Numbered from the stretch's first letter, positions 1 through 10,753 are shown. The stretch is 37,841 nucleotides of DNA from an uncultured Verrucomicrobiales bacterium (GCA_937928425.1 CALFVL010000134.1:1-37841); one strand, 5' to 3'. Notes: generated from the letters alone by a model not told the origin. Made by a program: numbers and translations.

Positions 1-68
1 GCTATGAGATCGACGAAGCCGAAGTCATCTACTGGGGAACCTGCCCAAGGTGCCTAAAGGCCACATAA
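1..68 (+). CDS. C-terminal fragment of a Fur-family (PerR-like) regulator
   Basis: Frame starting at nt 3 reads YEIDEAEVIYWGTCPRCLKAT*; the CPxC zinc-type tail and EIDEAEVIYWG resemble Fur/PerR C-termini; it lies directly upstream of katG. Confidence 0.72.
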   Translation, partial: YEIDEAEVIYWGTCPRCLKAT

Positions 69-94
69 TTCAATTTTTTAGAGAACAACCATAA

Positions 95-2308
<2,214 letters not shown>

Positions 2309-2334
2309 GACCCTTCTGAGACCACCCTACCTCA

Positions 2335-2366
2335 CCTCAGCCAGACCTCTGGCTGAGGTTTTTTTT
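2335..2366 (+). terminator. Rho-independent terminator after katG
   Basis: Perfect 11-bp inverted repeat CCTCAGCCAGA-cc-TCTGGCTGAGG followed by eight T residues. Confidence 0.93.
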
Positions 2367-2399
2367 ACCTTGATCCCCCAAAAAACACCTCTCCAGCTC

Positions 2400-3626
2400 C
2401 TACCTCACCGGTAAACTCGGATCACCCAGTAAATTAAGCTCACAAATCCCCTGATGATAAGTCGCCGACTTCTCAGAATCCTTCGCGAACCCTGCTTTAG
2501 ACAGCGCTAGAGCATGCCCTGCCCTCGCCCTCTGCTCCCCTAGCGCAGCAGTCCAGAACGCAGTCATCGTCATCGTCGTACCATCTAATTTCCCCTCCAC
2601 CACCATCAAGCGGAAGTCTTTCTCCGGGCGATGAAAATGCGGCTTCCCCTCCCGAGCAGGCGCGATAATTAACACAGCGCCCCCTCCAGGCTGGCGTAAC
2701 ATCGCCTCCGTGATACTAGGATCCTCTTCAGCATCAAAATGCCCCGTAAAGCAAGACACCGTAGTCAGCACAAGAGGGCGTTCGTTACGCAGTTCAGCCA
2801 CATCCTCATAGCTAAAAAACTCCCCTTTCTCCAGAATCCAGCGATCGATCAGGCCATGGCCATGAATATGCCATTTATCAATGACACCCTCAGAAAACTT
2901 CACTCTAAGATTCTCAGGACTCAGGTCAAAGTCACCCTCTTCCCCCTCGGCATCCCAAGTCGTAAAATCATTAAAAAAGAAGGACACCTTCCCCTCTGGC
3001 CAAGCCTTAGGAATAAGCTCTCTCCCGCTTCTCAAAACCTTAGCATAAGCCCCTCTCACCTCACAAGCCATCGCTAATTCACTTATGGTCTCCCCTTCTA
3101 AATAGGCCTTCACCTTCTCGGCGTAGGCTTGCACATCATCCGCGGTTCTCACTGGAATTCTCCCGATCGACAAAGAACCATCCGGGTAAGAAATCGCCCC
3201 ACGATCATCCTCAAATTCACCATAAATCCCATCACCATCCAGATCCCAACTCGTAGCACTCAAGTAATAAATATCGGTGGGAATATCAGTGTCATTCCCC
3301 CACATATTCAGGTGATAAGTATCACGATCAGGAATGAGGCCCCCTTCTGGAGAACTATCTCCTCCTAAAATCACCGTATGAAAACCCTCTTTTGTAATAT
3401 GTTCCTGCACGCAAAGACGGATCTTATTTTGTAAATCTCCGTGAGCATACTGCTTCGCTATATCATCTGTCGGAATCACCTTCATCGAGGTTCCTTGTTC
3501 CCCACGCATCTCAGCATACTCAGACCAAGCCTCCTTCAACTCCGGTGGACTGATTAACAAGACCTTCACCTCAGCTGCTGAGACCGCTAAAGTAGAAAAG
3601 ACAAAATAAGTAATCCCTCTCATCAT
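2400..3626 (-). CDS. Peptidase C25 (gingipain-like) family protein, secreted
   Basis: N-terminal signal-like segment; IHGHG and LTTVSCFTGHFD segments resemble the catalytic His and Cys regions of C25 peptidases; ILGGDSSPEGGLIPDRD and SIGRIPVRTADDVQAYAEKV are typical of the fold. Confidence 0.75.
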   Translation of the reverse strand: MMRGITYFVFSTLAVSAAEVKVLLISPPELKEAWSEYAEMRGEQGTSMKVIPTDDIAKQYAHGDLQNKIRLCVQEHITKEGFHTVILGGDSSPEGGLIPDRDTYHLNMWGNDTDIPTDIYYLSATSWDLDGDGIYGEFEDDRGAISYPDGSLSIGRIPVRTADDVQAYAEKVKAYLEGETISELAMACEVRGAYAKVLRSGRELIPKAWPEGKVSFFFNDFTTWDAEGEEGDFDLSPENLRVKFSEGVIDKWHIHGHGLIDRWILEKGEFFSYEDVAELRNERPLVLTTVSCFTGHFDAEEDPSITEAMLRQPGGGAVLIIAPAREGKPHFHRPEKDFRLMVVEGKLDGTTMTMTAFWTAALGEQRARAGHALALSKAGFAKDSEKSATYHQGICELNLLGDPSLPVR

Positions 3627-3922
3627 AAATACGATAAGCGGGAACTAAATCCTCGGTCCTACGAAAAAACCACCCGCCCTAAGAAGACGACCCTATCTCA
3701 GTAGATTCCCAAAATCCACGACAAATTTCATAAGTAAATGAACTCTTTACAGAGAGCGCCTCCCTAACTCCCTAATCGGGTCAAGAGCAGCTCAGCTCCC
3801 ATCTTCTCCAAGAAGTCCTCTCCTCTATTTCAGAGACGGGAGCTACTCTGAATTAGGCTAAAAATTCGTAGAAATTGCAGAATGACTGGACGTATCCCCC
3901 CCGATCCTAAAAACTCGGGTCC

Positions 3923-5350
3923 ATGAAAAGTCTCGCCCTTCTCCTCCTCTTCATTCCCACCCTTCTTGCAGGGACTCAGCCTAATGTCATCTACATCCTC
4001 GCTGACGATCTGGGCATAGGTGACCTCTCCCACCACGGTCAGAAAAAATTTAAAACCCCTAATATCGACCGCATCGGCACCGAAGGCATCACCTTCACCG
4101 CTCACTATTCTGGCAACACCGTCTGCAGCCCATCACGCGCCGTCCTCATGACAGGCCAGCATCCTGGGAAAGTTGCCATCCGAGGCAACCGTTCTGAGAA
4201 AGCCGGCGCCCTTCTTGAGCCAGAACTCACCGTACTCCCTGAGATCTTTAAAGCTGCTGGCTACGCTACGGGAGCCTTTGGAAAATGGGGCTTAGGTCAC
4301 ACGAATGAAGAAGGAGCTGCTAATCCCCTGAGTCACGGCTTCGATGAGTTTTGTGGCTGGAAAAGCCAAAGCATCGCTCACACCTATTATCCCACCACCT
4401 ACGTCCACAACGGAAAAGAAATCCCCTTAGAAAAAGGGAAATACCTCCACGATCTCATCATGGACCAGTCCATGGAATTCATCGAACGACACGCCAAGGA
4501 CCAGCGCCCCTTCTTCTGTTACATCCCCACCGCAGTCCCACATGCCGCCATGCACGCCCCCAAGCACCTCCACGAAAAATGGCGAAAAATCTTCCCGCAA
4601 TTTGACCACCTGATCGGAGAATACCTCGTCCACGGTGGCGATGGAACTGAAACCTGCGAAGATGTCATTAACCCCATCGCTGGCTTCGCCGCTATGATGG
4701 AGAACCTAGATAACCAGATCGGCCAGATCCTCGCCCTCCTGAAAAAACTCAATATTGATGATAACACCCTCGTCATCTTCACCAGTGATAACGGAGCTCA
4801 CCGAGAAGGCGGACATGATCCAGACTTCTGGAACTCCACCGGCTCACTCCGTGGCATGAAGCGTGACATGCACGAAGGTGGGATCCGCACCCCCATGCTC
4901 GCCCGCTGGCCATCCACCATCAGCCCTGGAACTACCAGTGATCACATCAGCGCCTTCTGGGACATCCTGCCCACCATGTGTGATCTCACTAAACAGCCTA
5001 TCCCTGAGCAAAATGATGGCATCTCCCTCCTCCCTACCCTCAGTGGGCTTTCCTCCTCGCAAAAGAAACACCCCTTTCTCTACTTCGAATTTTGCTTAGG
5101 AACCAATCAGTACATCTTCTCGCAAGCAGTCCGTAAAGGGAAGTGGAAGGCCTATCGCGAGTTTCAAAAAGCTCGCAAAGGGAAAAAATCCACCATGTCT
5201 CCGCTCGAAATTTACAATCTCGAGGAAGACCCTTACGAAAAGAATAACCTCGCACAGCAAAAACCCGAGATTGTGGAAGATATGTTAAAAATCATCAAAA
5301 AAGCCCACACCCCTCTCCCTCAGCAGCCTAAAGCTGGAGACACTAAGTAG
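3923..5350 (+). CDS. Sulfatase (arylsulfatase-type, formylglycine-dependent)
   Basis: Signal peptide; NVIYILADDLGIGDL; CSPSRAVLMTGQHP containing C-x-P-S-R; GKWGLGH; FTSDNGAH. Confidence 0.96.
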   Translation: MKSLALLLLFIPTLLAGTQPNVIYILADDLGIGDLSHHGQKKFKTPNIDRIGTEGITFTAHYSGNTVCSPSRAVLMTGQHPGKVAIRGNRSEKAGALLEPELTVLPEIFKAAGYATGAFGKWGLGHTNEEGAANPLSHGFDEFCGWKSQSIAHTYYPTTYVHNGKEIPLEKGKYLHDLIMDQSMEFIERHAKDQRPFFCYIPTAVPHAAMHAPKHLHEKWRKIFPQFDHLIGEYLVHGGDGTETCEDVINPIAGFAAMMENLDNQIGQILALLKKLNIDDNTLVIFTSDNGAHREGGHDPDFWNSTGSLRGMKRDMHEGGIRTPMLARWPSTISPGTTSDHISAFWDILPTMCDLTKQPIPEQNDGISLLPTLSGLSSSQKKHPFLYFEFCLGTNQYIFSQAVRKGKWKAYREFQKARKGKKSTMSPLEIYNLEEDPYEKNNLAQQKPEIVEDMLKIIKKAHTPLPQQPKAGDTK

Positions 5351-5374
5351 TCCTCCCCAGAGCCTCTCTTTCTG

Positions 5375-5587
5375 CTAAAATAAAGCCCCTAACTCCCCAG
5401 GCTTTGGGAAGTGGCCGCTGTACTCTTTTTTCCAGATCACGTCCCCGTCTTTCCGCACCTCAAAGATCCCACCGCCACCACAAACTAAAGTCACCTCTTG
5501 GCCCGTAAGTTGCTCTATCTCAACTGACACCCGGTCAGCCTCAGGGCGGTAATTTCACTGCTCGCAGTACTCAATTTCAATGTCCAT
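5375..5587 (-). CDS. Putative selenoprotein of the SelW/SelT/SelH (Rdx) family, UGA read as selenocysteine at codon 11
   Basis: Manual translation: MDIEIEYCEQ(U)NYRPEADRVSVEIEQLTGQEVTLVCGGGGIFEVRKDGDVIWKKEYSGHFPKPGELGALF*. In-frame TGA at 5557-5555 is at the second redox position of a CxxC/CxxU motif. Reading frame is otherwise open to TAG at 5377-5375. An in-frame TAG sits 5 codons upstream of the ATG. Absent from the ORF track. Confidence 0.82.
5522..5541 (-). promoter_or_regulatory. Candidate bacterial SECIS hairpin
   Basis: Starting about 15 nt after the UGA: GGCUGAC-CGGGU-GUCAGUU, 7 pairs including two terminal G-U wobbles, with a 5-nt G-containing apical loop about 22 nt from UGA. Confidence 0.58.
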
Positions 5588-5703
5588 ACCCTGATCATCC
5601 TATCTAATCGTATTCCCTCAACGGTAATTTTAAATTTTCCTCCTCAAATCTCTGAATTTGATAAGCGGTTGCAGAGTCTCACTACTGCACCTATTGTAAC
5701 GAC

Positions 5704-6186
5704 ATGAAAAAGCTTCTTCTTCTCCCCCTCCTCGCCGTCTTTGCGGTGAGCTGCTCCTCCAGTAGAACCCCCGCCAAACGAATTGAAAAAAATGCTGAAG
5801 CTTATAACAAACTCAGCGCTCGCCATCAAGAACTCGTAGAAAATGGGCGAATCGAGGAAGGAATGAGTCGAGAAGCTGTCCTCCTTGCTTGGGGAGAACC
5901 AGGCACTAAGACTGAAGGACAACTTAAAGGGAGATCCTTTGAAAAGTGGTCCTACACCGGGCTCGCACCAGTCTATCGTCAATCATTTGGAGGTGGATTC
6001 GGCTACGGCCATGGCTTTAGACGCTTCGGGCATGGGCGATTTGGGCGCCGAGGATTCGGCCACAGAGGTGGTTTCGGCTCTTTCGGGAGTTTCGGCACCA
6101 GTGTGAGCTATGTCCCCTTCCGCACCGCATGGGTGAAATTTGAAGGAGGCCGGGTCGAAAGCTGGCAGCGCGGAAAATCAAGATAA
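5704..6186 (+). CDS. Lipoprotein with SmpA/OmlA (BamE)-like core and Gly/Phe/Arg/His-rich insertion
   Basis: Lipobox-like signal LLAVFAVSC; EEGMSREAVLLAWGEPGTK...EKWSYTG...AWVKFEGGRVESW resembles SmpA/OmlA-type repeats; a GGGFGYGHGFRRFGHGRFGRRGFGHRGGFGSFG segment lies between. Confidence 0.6.
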   Translation: MKKLLLLPLLAVFAVSCSSSRTPAKRIEKNAEAYNKLSARHQELVENGRIEEGMSREAVLLAWGEPGTKTEGQLKGRSFEKWSYTGLAPVYRQSFGGGFGYGHGFRRFGHGRFGRRGFGHRGGFGSFGSFGTSVSYVPFRTAWVKFEGGRVESWQRGKSR

Positions 6187-6202
6187 CTTTACCGCTGCTG
6201 AG

Positions 6203-6808
6203 TTAGCCCTGCACTCTCTCGTAAACCTCTTCCGGGGAACCCATGCCGTTCACGATTCGTGCCCGTCCTTGGTCACAGTAATAAGTGATCGTAGGGATAA
6301 CCAACTTTCGGAAGGCCAGCAGACGTTTTTCGAAGTTTTCTGCCACATCATCTGCACGTGCTGTGAGGAGACCAGCACATCGGGGACAGTTCTCACCCTC
6401 CCCCTCAGTTGCCACACGATGACAGTTTTCACACTCTAAGCGGCAGCTCACTCGGCGGCGAAGCTCGTCATCCGGGACATGAAGGACAATCGCCCGAACC
6501 TCCTCACCTAGAGTCTCATCAAGAGCCTTAGCCTGCTCCACAGTGCGTGGGAAGCCATCCAGTAAACACCCATGTGCTTGCGAGTTAGTCCACTCTAAAA
6601 CCATCGGCACCATAATCTCATCGGGGACGAACTCCCCGCGATCCAAGTATGGCCGGGCCTGCTCGCCCAGTGGAGACTGATCACGTAAGGCGGATCGTAA
6701 TAAAGCTCCCGTGGAGAGATAAGATAAGCCCCTCTCTTCTGCCAACCGGCGCCCCTGCGTCCCCTTCCCCGAAGCTGGTGGTCCGAGGAAAACGATATGT
6801 GCAGCCAT
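6203..6808 (-). CDS. adk: Adenylate kinase
   Basis: FLGPPASGKGTQ P-loop, STGALLR, LLDGFPRTVEQA, and four-Cys LID CENCHR...CPRC; next to secY. Confidence 0.97.
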   Translation of the reverse strand: MAAHIVFLGPPASGKGTQGRRLAEERGLSYLSTGALLRSALRDQSPLGEQARPYLDRGEFVPDEIMVPMVLEWTNSQAHGCLLDGFPRTVEQAKALDETLGEEVRAIVLHVPDDELRRRVSCRLECENCHRVATEGEGENCPRCAGLLTARADDVAENFEKRLLAFRKLVIPTITYYCDQGRARIVNGMGSPEEVYERVQG

Positions 6809-6816
6809 GCCCTCGC

Positions 6817-8331
6817 CTACTGGCTAATAATCGCCACTACCGCGACAAGAACAATCACAGCCAAAGTCACCCAGAGATAGACGATCGAGGCACTAGAAGC
6901 CTGCGCTCCAGAAATCTGGCGCTGCTGACGGCCCTTGATTTTCCCCTTTCTCAGGAACCCATCATACTGTCTTTGCAGGAGATGAGTCTCAATTTGGCGC
7001 ATCATATCGAGGAGAACTCCCACTAAAATCAGGAGACTCGTCCCCCCGAAGAACGAGGTGACCAGATTATTGGCTCCTAGACCGAGCATGATACCGATGA
7101 AGAAAGGCATCATAAAAATTAAAGTCAGGAAGAGTGCCCCAGCAAAAGTCAGGCGGGTCATGGTGTAATCTAAGAAATCAGAAGTGGGCTTCCCTGGGCG
7201 AACACCCGGGATATACCCCCCTCCACGCTTCAAATTTTCTGCGACTTCTGAAGGCTGGAACATCGTCGCCACCCAGAAAAAGCTGAAAAAGAAGATCATG
7301 AATCCAGAAATTAGATAGAACCAAGGACCATTCGCAGAGAGGATCTCACTCATCGTTCCCACCCACTTACTCGTCGGCATCATCTGCCCTAGAAGTTGAG
7401 TCGGTAACTGGAGAATCGCAGTCGCGAAAATCACGGGCATCACCCCTGCATAGTTCACCTTAAGTGGAAGATACTGAGTGCCACCGGACATCTCACGGCG
7501 CCCCGCCACCCTGCGAGCATACTGCACGGCGATTCTACGCTGACCCTGCGTCACCGCAATCACAGCCGCGATCACAAAGAGGAAAAGCACCACCATGAAG
7601 ACGATTAAAAGAGGACTAAAAGGGCTAGAACGCTCCACCACGAAGTTATCCCAAATCTGCACGATCACCCCTGGAAGGGCTGAGATAATGTTCACCGAGA
7701 TAATGAGCGAAACTCCATTACCAATCCCCCGCTCGGTAATCTGATCACCGATCCACATCAGGAATAAAGTGCCCGCAATGATAATTAAAACTGTCTGGGC
7801 GACGAAACCTGCTCCACCTCCAGAAGCGAAGGCGGGGACTAAGTCCTGCCCCGTATTCGCAATCGCACGGCCAATACCAGTCAGAAGCGGATTACTCTCA
7901 GGATTCTCTAATGACTTCGCTAGGAAAAAGCCCTGAACCGCCGCGATCGCGATCGTCACGAAGCGGGTCCACTGATTAATCTTCTGCTGTCCCCCATCCT
8001 CTTTCTTCAGGCGGGCCAGCTTAGGAACCACCGCACTAAGAAGCTGCATCATAATCGAGGCAGAAATATAAGGCATGATCCCTAGCGCAAAGAGTCCCAT
8101 GCTGGTGAGTCCACCACCAGAAAACACGTTCAAGATCGCTCCCACTCCTCCTCCGGTCCCCTCCTCGTTATCTTTTTTAAGAATGTCGAGATATTCACGG
8201 ATCACGTCCATGTTCACTCCTGGAATAGGTAAGTGAACACCAAGACGAACGATCACGATCATAGCCATGGTGAAGAGAATGCGATCGCGCAATTCGGGGA
8301 TCTTCCAAGTGTTGGTAAATGCGGAAATCAT
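6817..8331 (-). CDS. secY: Preprotein translocase subunit SecY
   Basis: 504 aa polytopic protein; RILFTMAMIVIVRLGVHLPIPGV, ERGIGNGVSLII, PLKVNYAGVMPVIFA; location in spc operon. Confidence 0.98.
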   Translation of the reverse strand: MISAFTNTWKIPELRDRILFTMAMIVIVRLGVHLPIPGVNMDVIREYLDILKKDNEEGTGGGVGAILNVFSGGGLTSMGLFALGIMPYISASIMMQLLSAVVPKLARLKKEDGGQQKINQWTRFVTIAIAAVQGFFLAKSLENPESNPLLTGIGRAIANTGQDLVPAFASGGGAGFVAQTVLIIIAGTLFLMWIGDQITERGIGNGVSLIISVNIISALPGVIVQIWDNFVVERSSPFSPLLIVFMVVLFLFVIAAVIAVTQGQRRIAVQYARRVAGRREMSGGTQYLPLKVNYAGVMPVIFATAILQLPTQLLGQMMPTSKWVGTMSEILSANGPWFYLISGFMIFFFSFFWVATMFQPSEVAENLKRGGGYIPGVRPGKPTSDFLDYTMTRLTFAGALFLTLIFMMPFFIGIMLGLGANNLVTSFFGGTSLLILVGVLLDMMRQIETHLLQRQYDGFLRKGKIKGRQQRQISGAQASSASIVYLWVTLAVIVLVAVVAIISQ

Positions 8332-8350
8332 AGTGATTTATGGTCTGAAG

Positions 8351-8800
8351 TTATTGAGAAAAACCTTCCCCACTCATCGGGATAGGGTCGTGCAGGCCTT
8401 GAATCAGAGAAATAAGTTGCGCCGTCTCTGGTGCGTTTGAATCAAGGCGGTGGAGAAGGTTCATGAGTTTATCGTTAGCCTGAGAGAATGACTGATGGTT
8501 TACAAGGGCGGCGAGTTCCTTTTCGGAGGGCGCTTTGAGCTCGGAGGCCTCCCGTTTGAGATTCTTGAACTGCTCAATAAGCCCAGCAAGTGTGTCTGCA
8601 GCTTGGTGGGCTTCTAGAGAAGTGTCTAAGATGACATCGTGAAGCTCATTGATAACTGAAGCCTGCTCATCGAGAAGTTTAAGATGGGTTTTCTTCTGCT
8701 CTCCGCAAGAAGCGAGAGTGAGGAAGCCCAAAAACGCAAAAAACGCTGTAGCCCGGCGGACCGGACTCAACGTGGAAATTGCGTGAGATATATTCTGCAC
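8351..8800 (-). CDS. Putative lipoprotein, unknown function, between secY and rplO
   Basis: Signal peptide with lipobox-like FLTLASC; helical remainder; no family recognised; same strand as flanking genes. Confidence 0.65.
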   Translation of the reverse strand: MQNISHAISTLSPVRRATAFFAFLGFLTLASCGEQKKTHLKLLDEQASVINELHDVILDTSLEAHQAADTLAGLIEQFKNLKREASELKAPSEKELAALVNHQSFSQANDKLMNLLHRLDSNAPETAQLISLIQGLHDPIPMSGEGFSQ

Positions 8801-8851
8801 CAGAGTGAGGAAGAAGCTTAGTGCTCGGGGGGGTAAAAGCTCCGTATAGTC

Positions 8852-9628
8852 CTAGCCTTTAGCGGCAAGTTCCTTAGCCTGCTCGATCCAGTTATCGCGA
8901 TCAATGCGACCTTTGAACGAGAGGAGCTCATCAAAAGTGGCAACATTAGAGGCATCCCACTCGGCAATCTGTGCATAAGTGTAGACACCGAAGCCGTTTA
9001 ACTTTTCTTCAATGCCAGGTCCGACACCTGAGATCACCTTAAGGTCATCCACCTGGTCAGGAGCTGACTCGAAGACACGACCTCGATTAGACGTGGCTGC
9101 GGTAGTTCCAGAGTCGGTCACAGCTGTTTCCTTCTTGGCCGAAGTCTCAGTTTTCACCTCAGTAGGAGCAGATGCCGAGCAGGCCTTAAGCTCTAGGGAG
9201 CCACCAGCTTTCTCGATCTTTCCCTTAGCAGAAGCACTGGCTTGACACACGGTAACTTTAAGGGACTTTGTGATTTCTCCCTGCCCCAGGACCTTGATCT
9301 TGTCGCACTGGCCTTTGACCAGCTTGACCTGACGGAGGCTTTCCTCGTTCACCTCAGCACCAGCCTCAAAATACTGTTCCAGCTGAGAAACATTGACGAT
9401 GGCGATCGTATCACGGAATTGAAGATTGGAAAAACCACGCTTAGGAAGACGACGAGCGAGAGGCATTTGACCACCCTCGAAGCCAGGGCGCACACCACCA
9501 CCAGAGCGGGATTTTTGCCCCTTATGACCCCGGCCGGAGGTCTTACCAAGACCAGAGCTTTCTCCGCAACCGAGACGTTTTTTACGGTGCTTAGCTCCTG
9601 GATTAGGCTTAAGATTATGAAGATTCAT
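8852..9628 (-). CDS. rplO: 50S ribosomal protein L15 with C-terminal helix-hairpin-helix-type domain extension
   Basis: MNLHNLKPNPGAKHRKKRLGCGESSGLGKTSGRGHKGQKSRSGGGVRPGFEGGQMPLARRLPKRGF is canonical L15; the last ~78 aa (DDLKVISGVGPGIEEKLNGFGVYTYAQIAEWD...) are an added domain. Confidence 0.96.
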   Translation of the reverse strand: MNLHNLKPNPGAKHRKKRLGCGESSGLGKTSGRGHKGQKSRSGGGVRPGFEGGQMPLARRLPKRGFSNLQFRDTIAIVNVSQLEQYFEAGAEVNEESLRQVKLVKGQCDKIKVLGQGEITKSLKVTVCQASASAKGKIEKAGGSLELKACSASAPTEVKTETSAKKETAVTDSGTTAATSNRGRVFESAPDQVDDLKVISGVGPGIEEKLNGFGVYTYAQIAEWDASNVATFDELLSFKGRIDRDNWIEQAKELAAKG

Positions 9629-9664
9629 TGTTTTGAAATATGGTTCGGGATGAGTAGAGAACCC

Positions 9665-10378
9665 TTAAACGGATTTCTCTTTCTTGAGTCCACGGAGTGA
9701 GAACACCTCCTCCTTATTACGGAGCATGGTGAGGGCTTTAATCGTAGCCTTCACGACGTTCGCGTGGTTATTAGACCCGATTGACTTAGCAAGGATGTCA
9801 TGGATGCCGACTGCTTCACAAACGGCACGCACTCCACCACCGGCGATTACCCCAGTTCCAGGGGAGGCTGGCTTGAGGAGGACCTTGCCACCACCATACT
9901 CGGCATAAACCTCGTGTGGGATCGTAGGCCCATTCAATTTGACTTTTTCTAGGCTCTTATTGGCGATCCCTGAGGCCTTCTTGATGCATTCTGCAACCTC
10001 ATTCGCTTTACCAAATCCTACTCCGACTGATCCCTTCTCATTACCAGAAACGACGAGAGCAGAGAAACTGAAGCGGCGTCCACCCTTAACCACCTTAGAA
10101 CAGCGATTGATGAACACGACCTTTTCGGTCAACTCGTTTCCCTCGGAATCTGTAGGGGCAGCTTCACGCTGTCGGCCACCAAAGCCACCACGTTGGTTAC
10201 CACCACCGCCTCCGCGATTTTGACCCCCACCGCCACGATTATCACCACCGCGGTTATTAGAATTCGAATTTGAGTCAGCAGGTTTTGTGACACCTGCTGG
10301 GGCTGCTTCAGCGGCTTTTGCTTCCGCAGGCTTTGCTGCTGGAGTTTCAGCAGGCTTTGAGTCTTCGTTATTTGCCAT
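9665..10378 (-). CDS. rpsE: 30S ribosomal protein S5 with N-terminal Ala/Pro and RGG-rich extension
   Basis: Core [44 protein letters not shown] is canonical S5; ATG at 10378 (MANNEDSK) preferred over the TTG start at 10393 in the ORF track. Confidence 0.95.
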   Translation of the reverse strand: MANNEDSKPAETPAAKPAEAKAAEAAPAGVTKPADSNSNSNNRGGDNRGGGGQNRGGGGGNQRGGFGGRQREAAPTDSEGNELTEKVVFINRCSKVVKGGRRFSFSALVVSGNEKGSVGVGFGKANEVAECIKKASGIANKSLEKVKLNGPTIPHEVYAEYGGGKVLLKPASPGTGVIAGGGVRAVCEAVGIHDILAKSIGSNNHANVVKATIKALTMLRNKEEVFSLRGLKKEKSV

Positions 10379-10396
10379 TTTAGTTCGGAGCAAGGA

Positions 10397-10753
10397 TTAG
10401 AATTTAAGGCCACCATCGCGGGCGGCATCGGCGAGGGCTTTGACCTTACCTGTGAAGAAGAAGCCACCACGATCGAAGACGACAGCCTCGATTTTGGCAT
10501 CAGCGGCACGCTGGGCGACAAGTTTACCGACCGCTTCAGCAGTTTCCTTACTCGCTCCAGTTTTCTCGATAGATGAATCAAGTGTGGATGCAGCGCATAA
10601 GGTCTTCCCAGCGATATCGTCAATGACTTGGGCGTAAACGTTTTTATTAGAGAAATGGACGGCGAGGCGTGGACGCTCAGCAGTGCCGGATATTTTCTTC
10701 CGGATACGGCGGTGAACCTTACGGCGAAGTTCCTTTCGATTAAGAGTGCTCAT
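10397..10753 (-). CDS. rplR: 50S ribosomal protein L18
   Basis: [37 protein letters not shown]...[26 protein letters not shown]. Confidence 0.97.
   Translation of the reverse strand: MSTLNRKELRRKVHRRIRKKISGTAERPRLAVHFSNKNVYAQVIDDIAGKTLCAASTLDSSIEKTGASKETAEAVGKLVAQRAADAKIEAVVFDRGGFFFTGKVKALADAARDGGLKF

Noticed and set aside
5375-5587. Treating the SelW-like frame as a pseudogene with a nonsense mutation
   Set aside because: The only stop lies precisely at the U position of CxxU, the rest of the frame is intact to the expected C-terminus, and a SECIS-like hairpin follows. A random nonsense mutation landing there is less likely, though it cannot be excluded without genome-wide Sec machinery.
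9012-9245. Plus-strand ORFs opposite the L15/L22 tails
   Set aside because: No start-signal or family evidence; complements of confident coding sequence.
10129-10623. Alternative minus-strand ORF of 164 aa across rpsE/rplR
   Set aside because: Out of frame with two confident ribosomal proteins and lacking family features.
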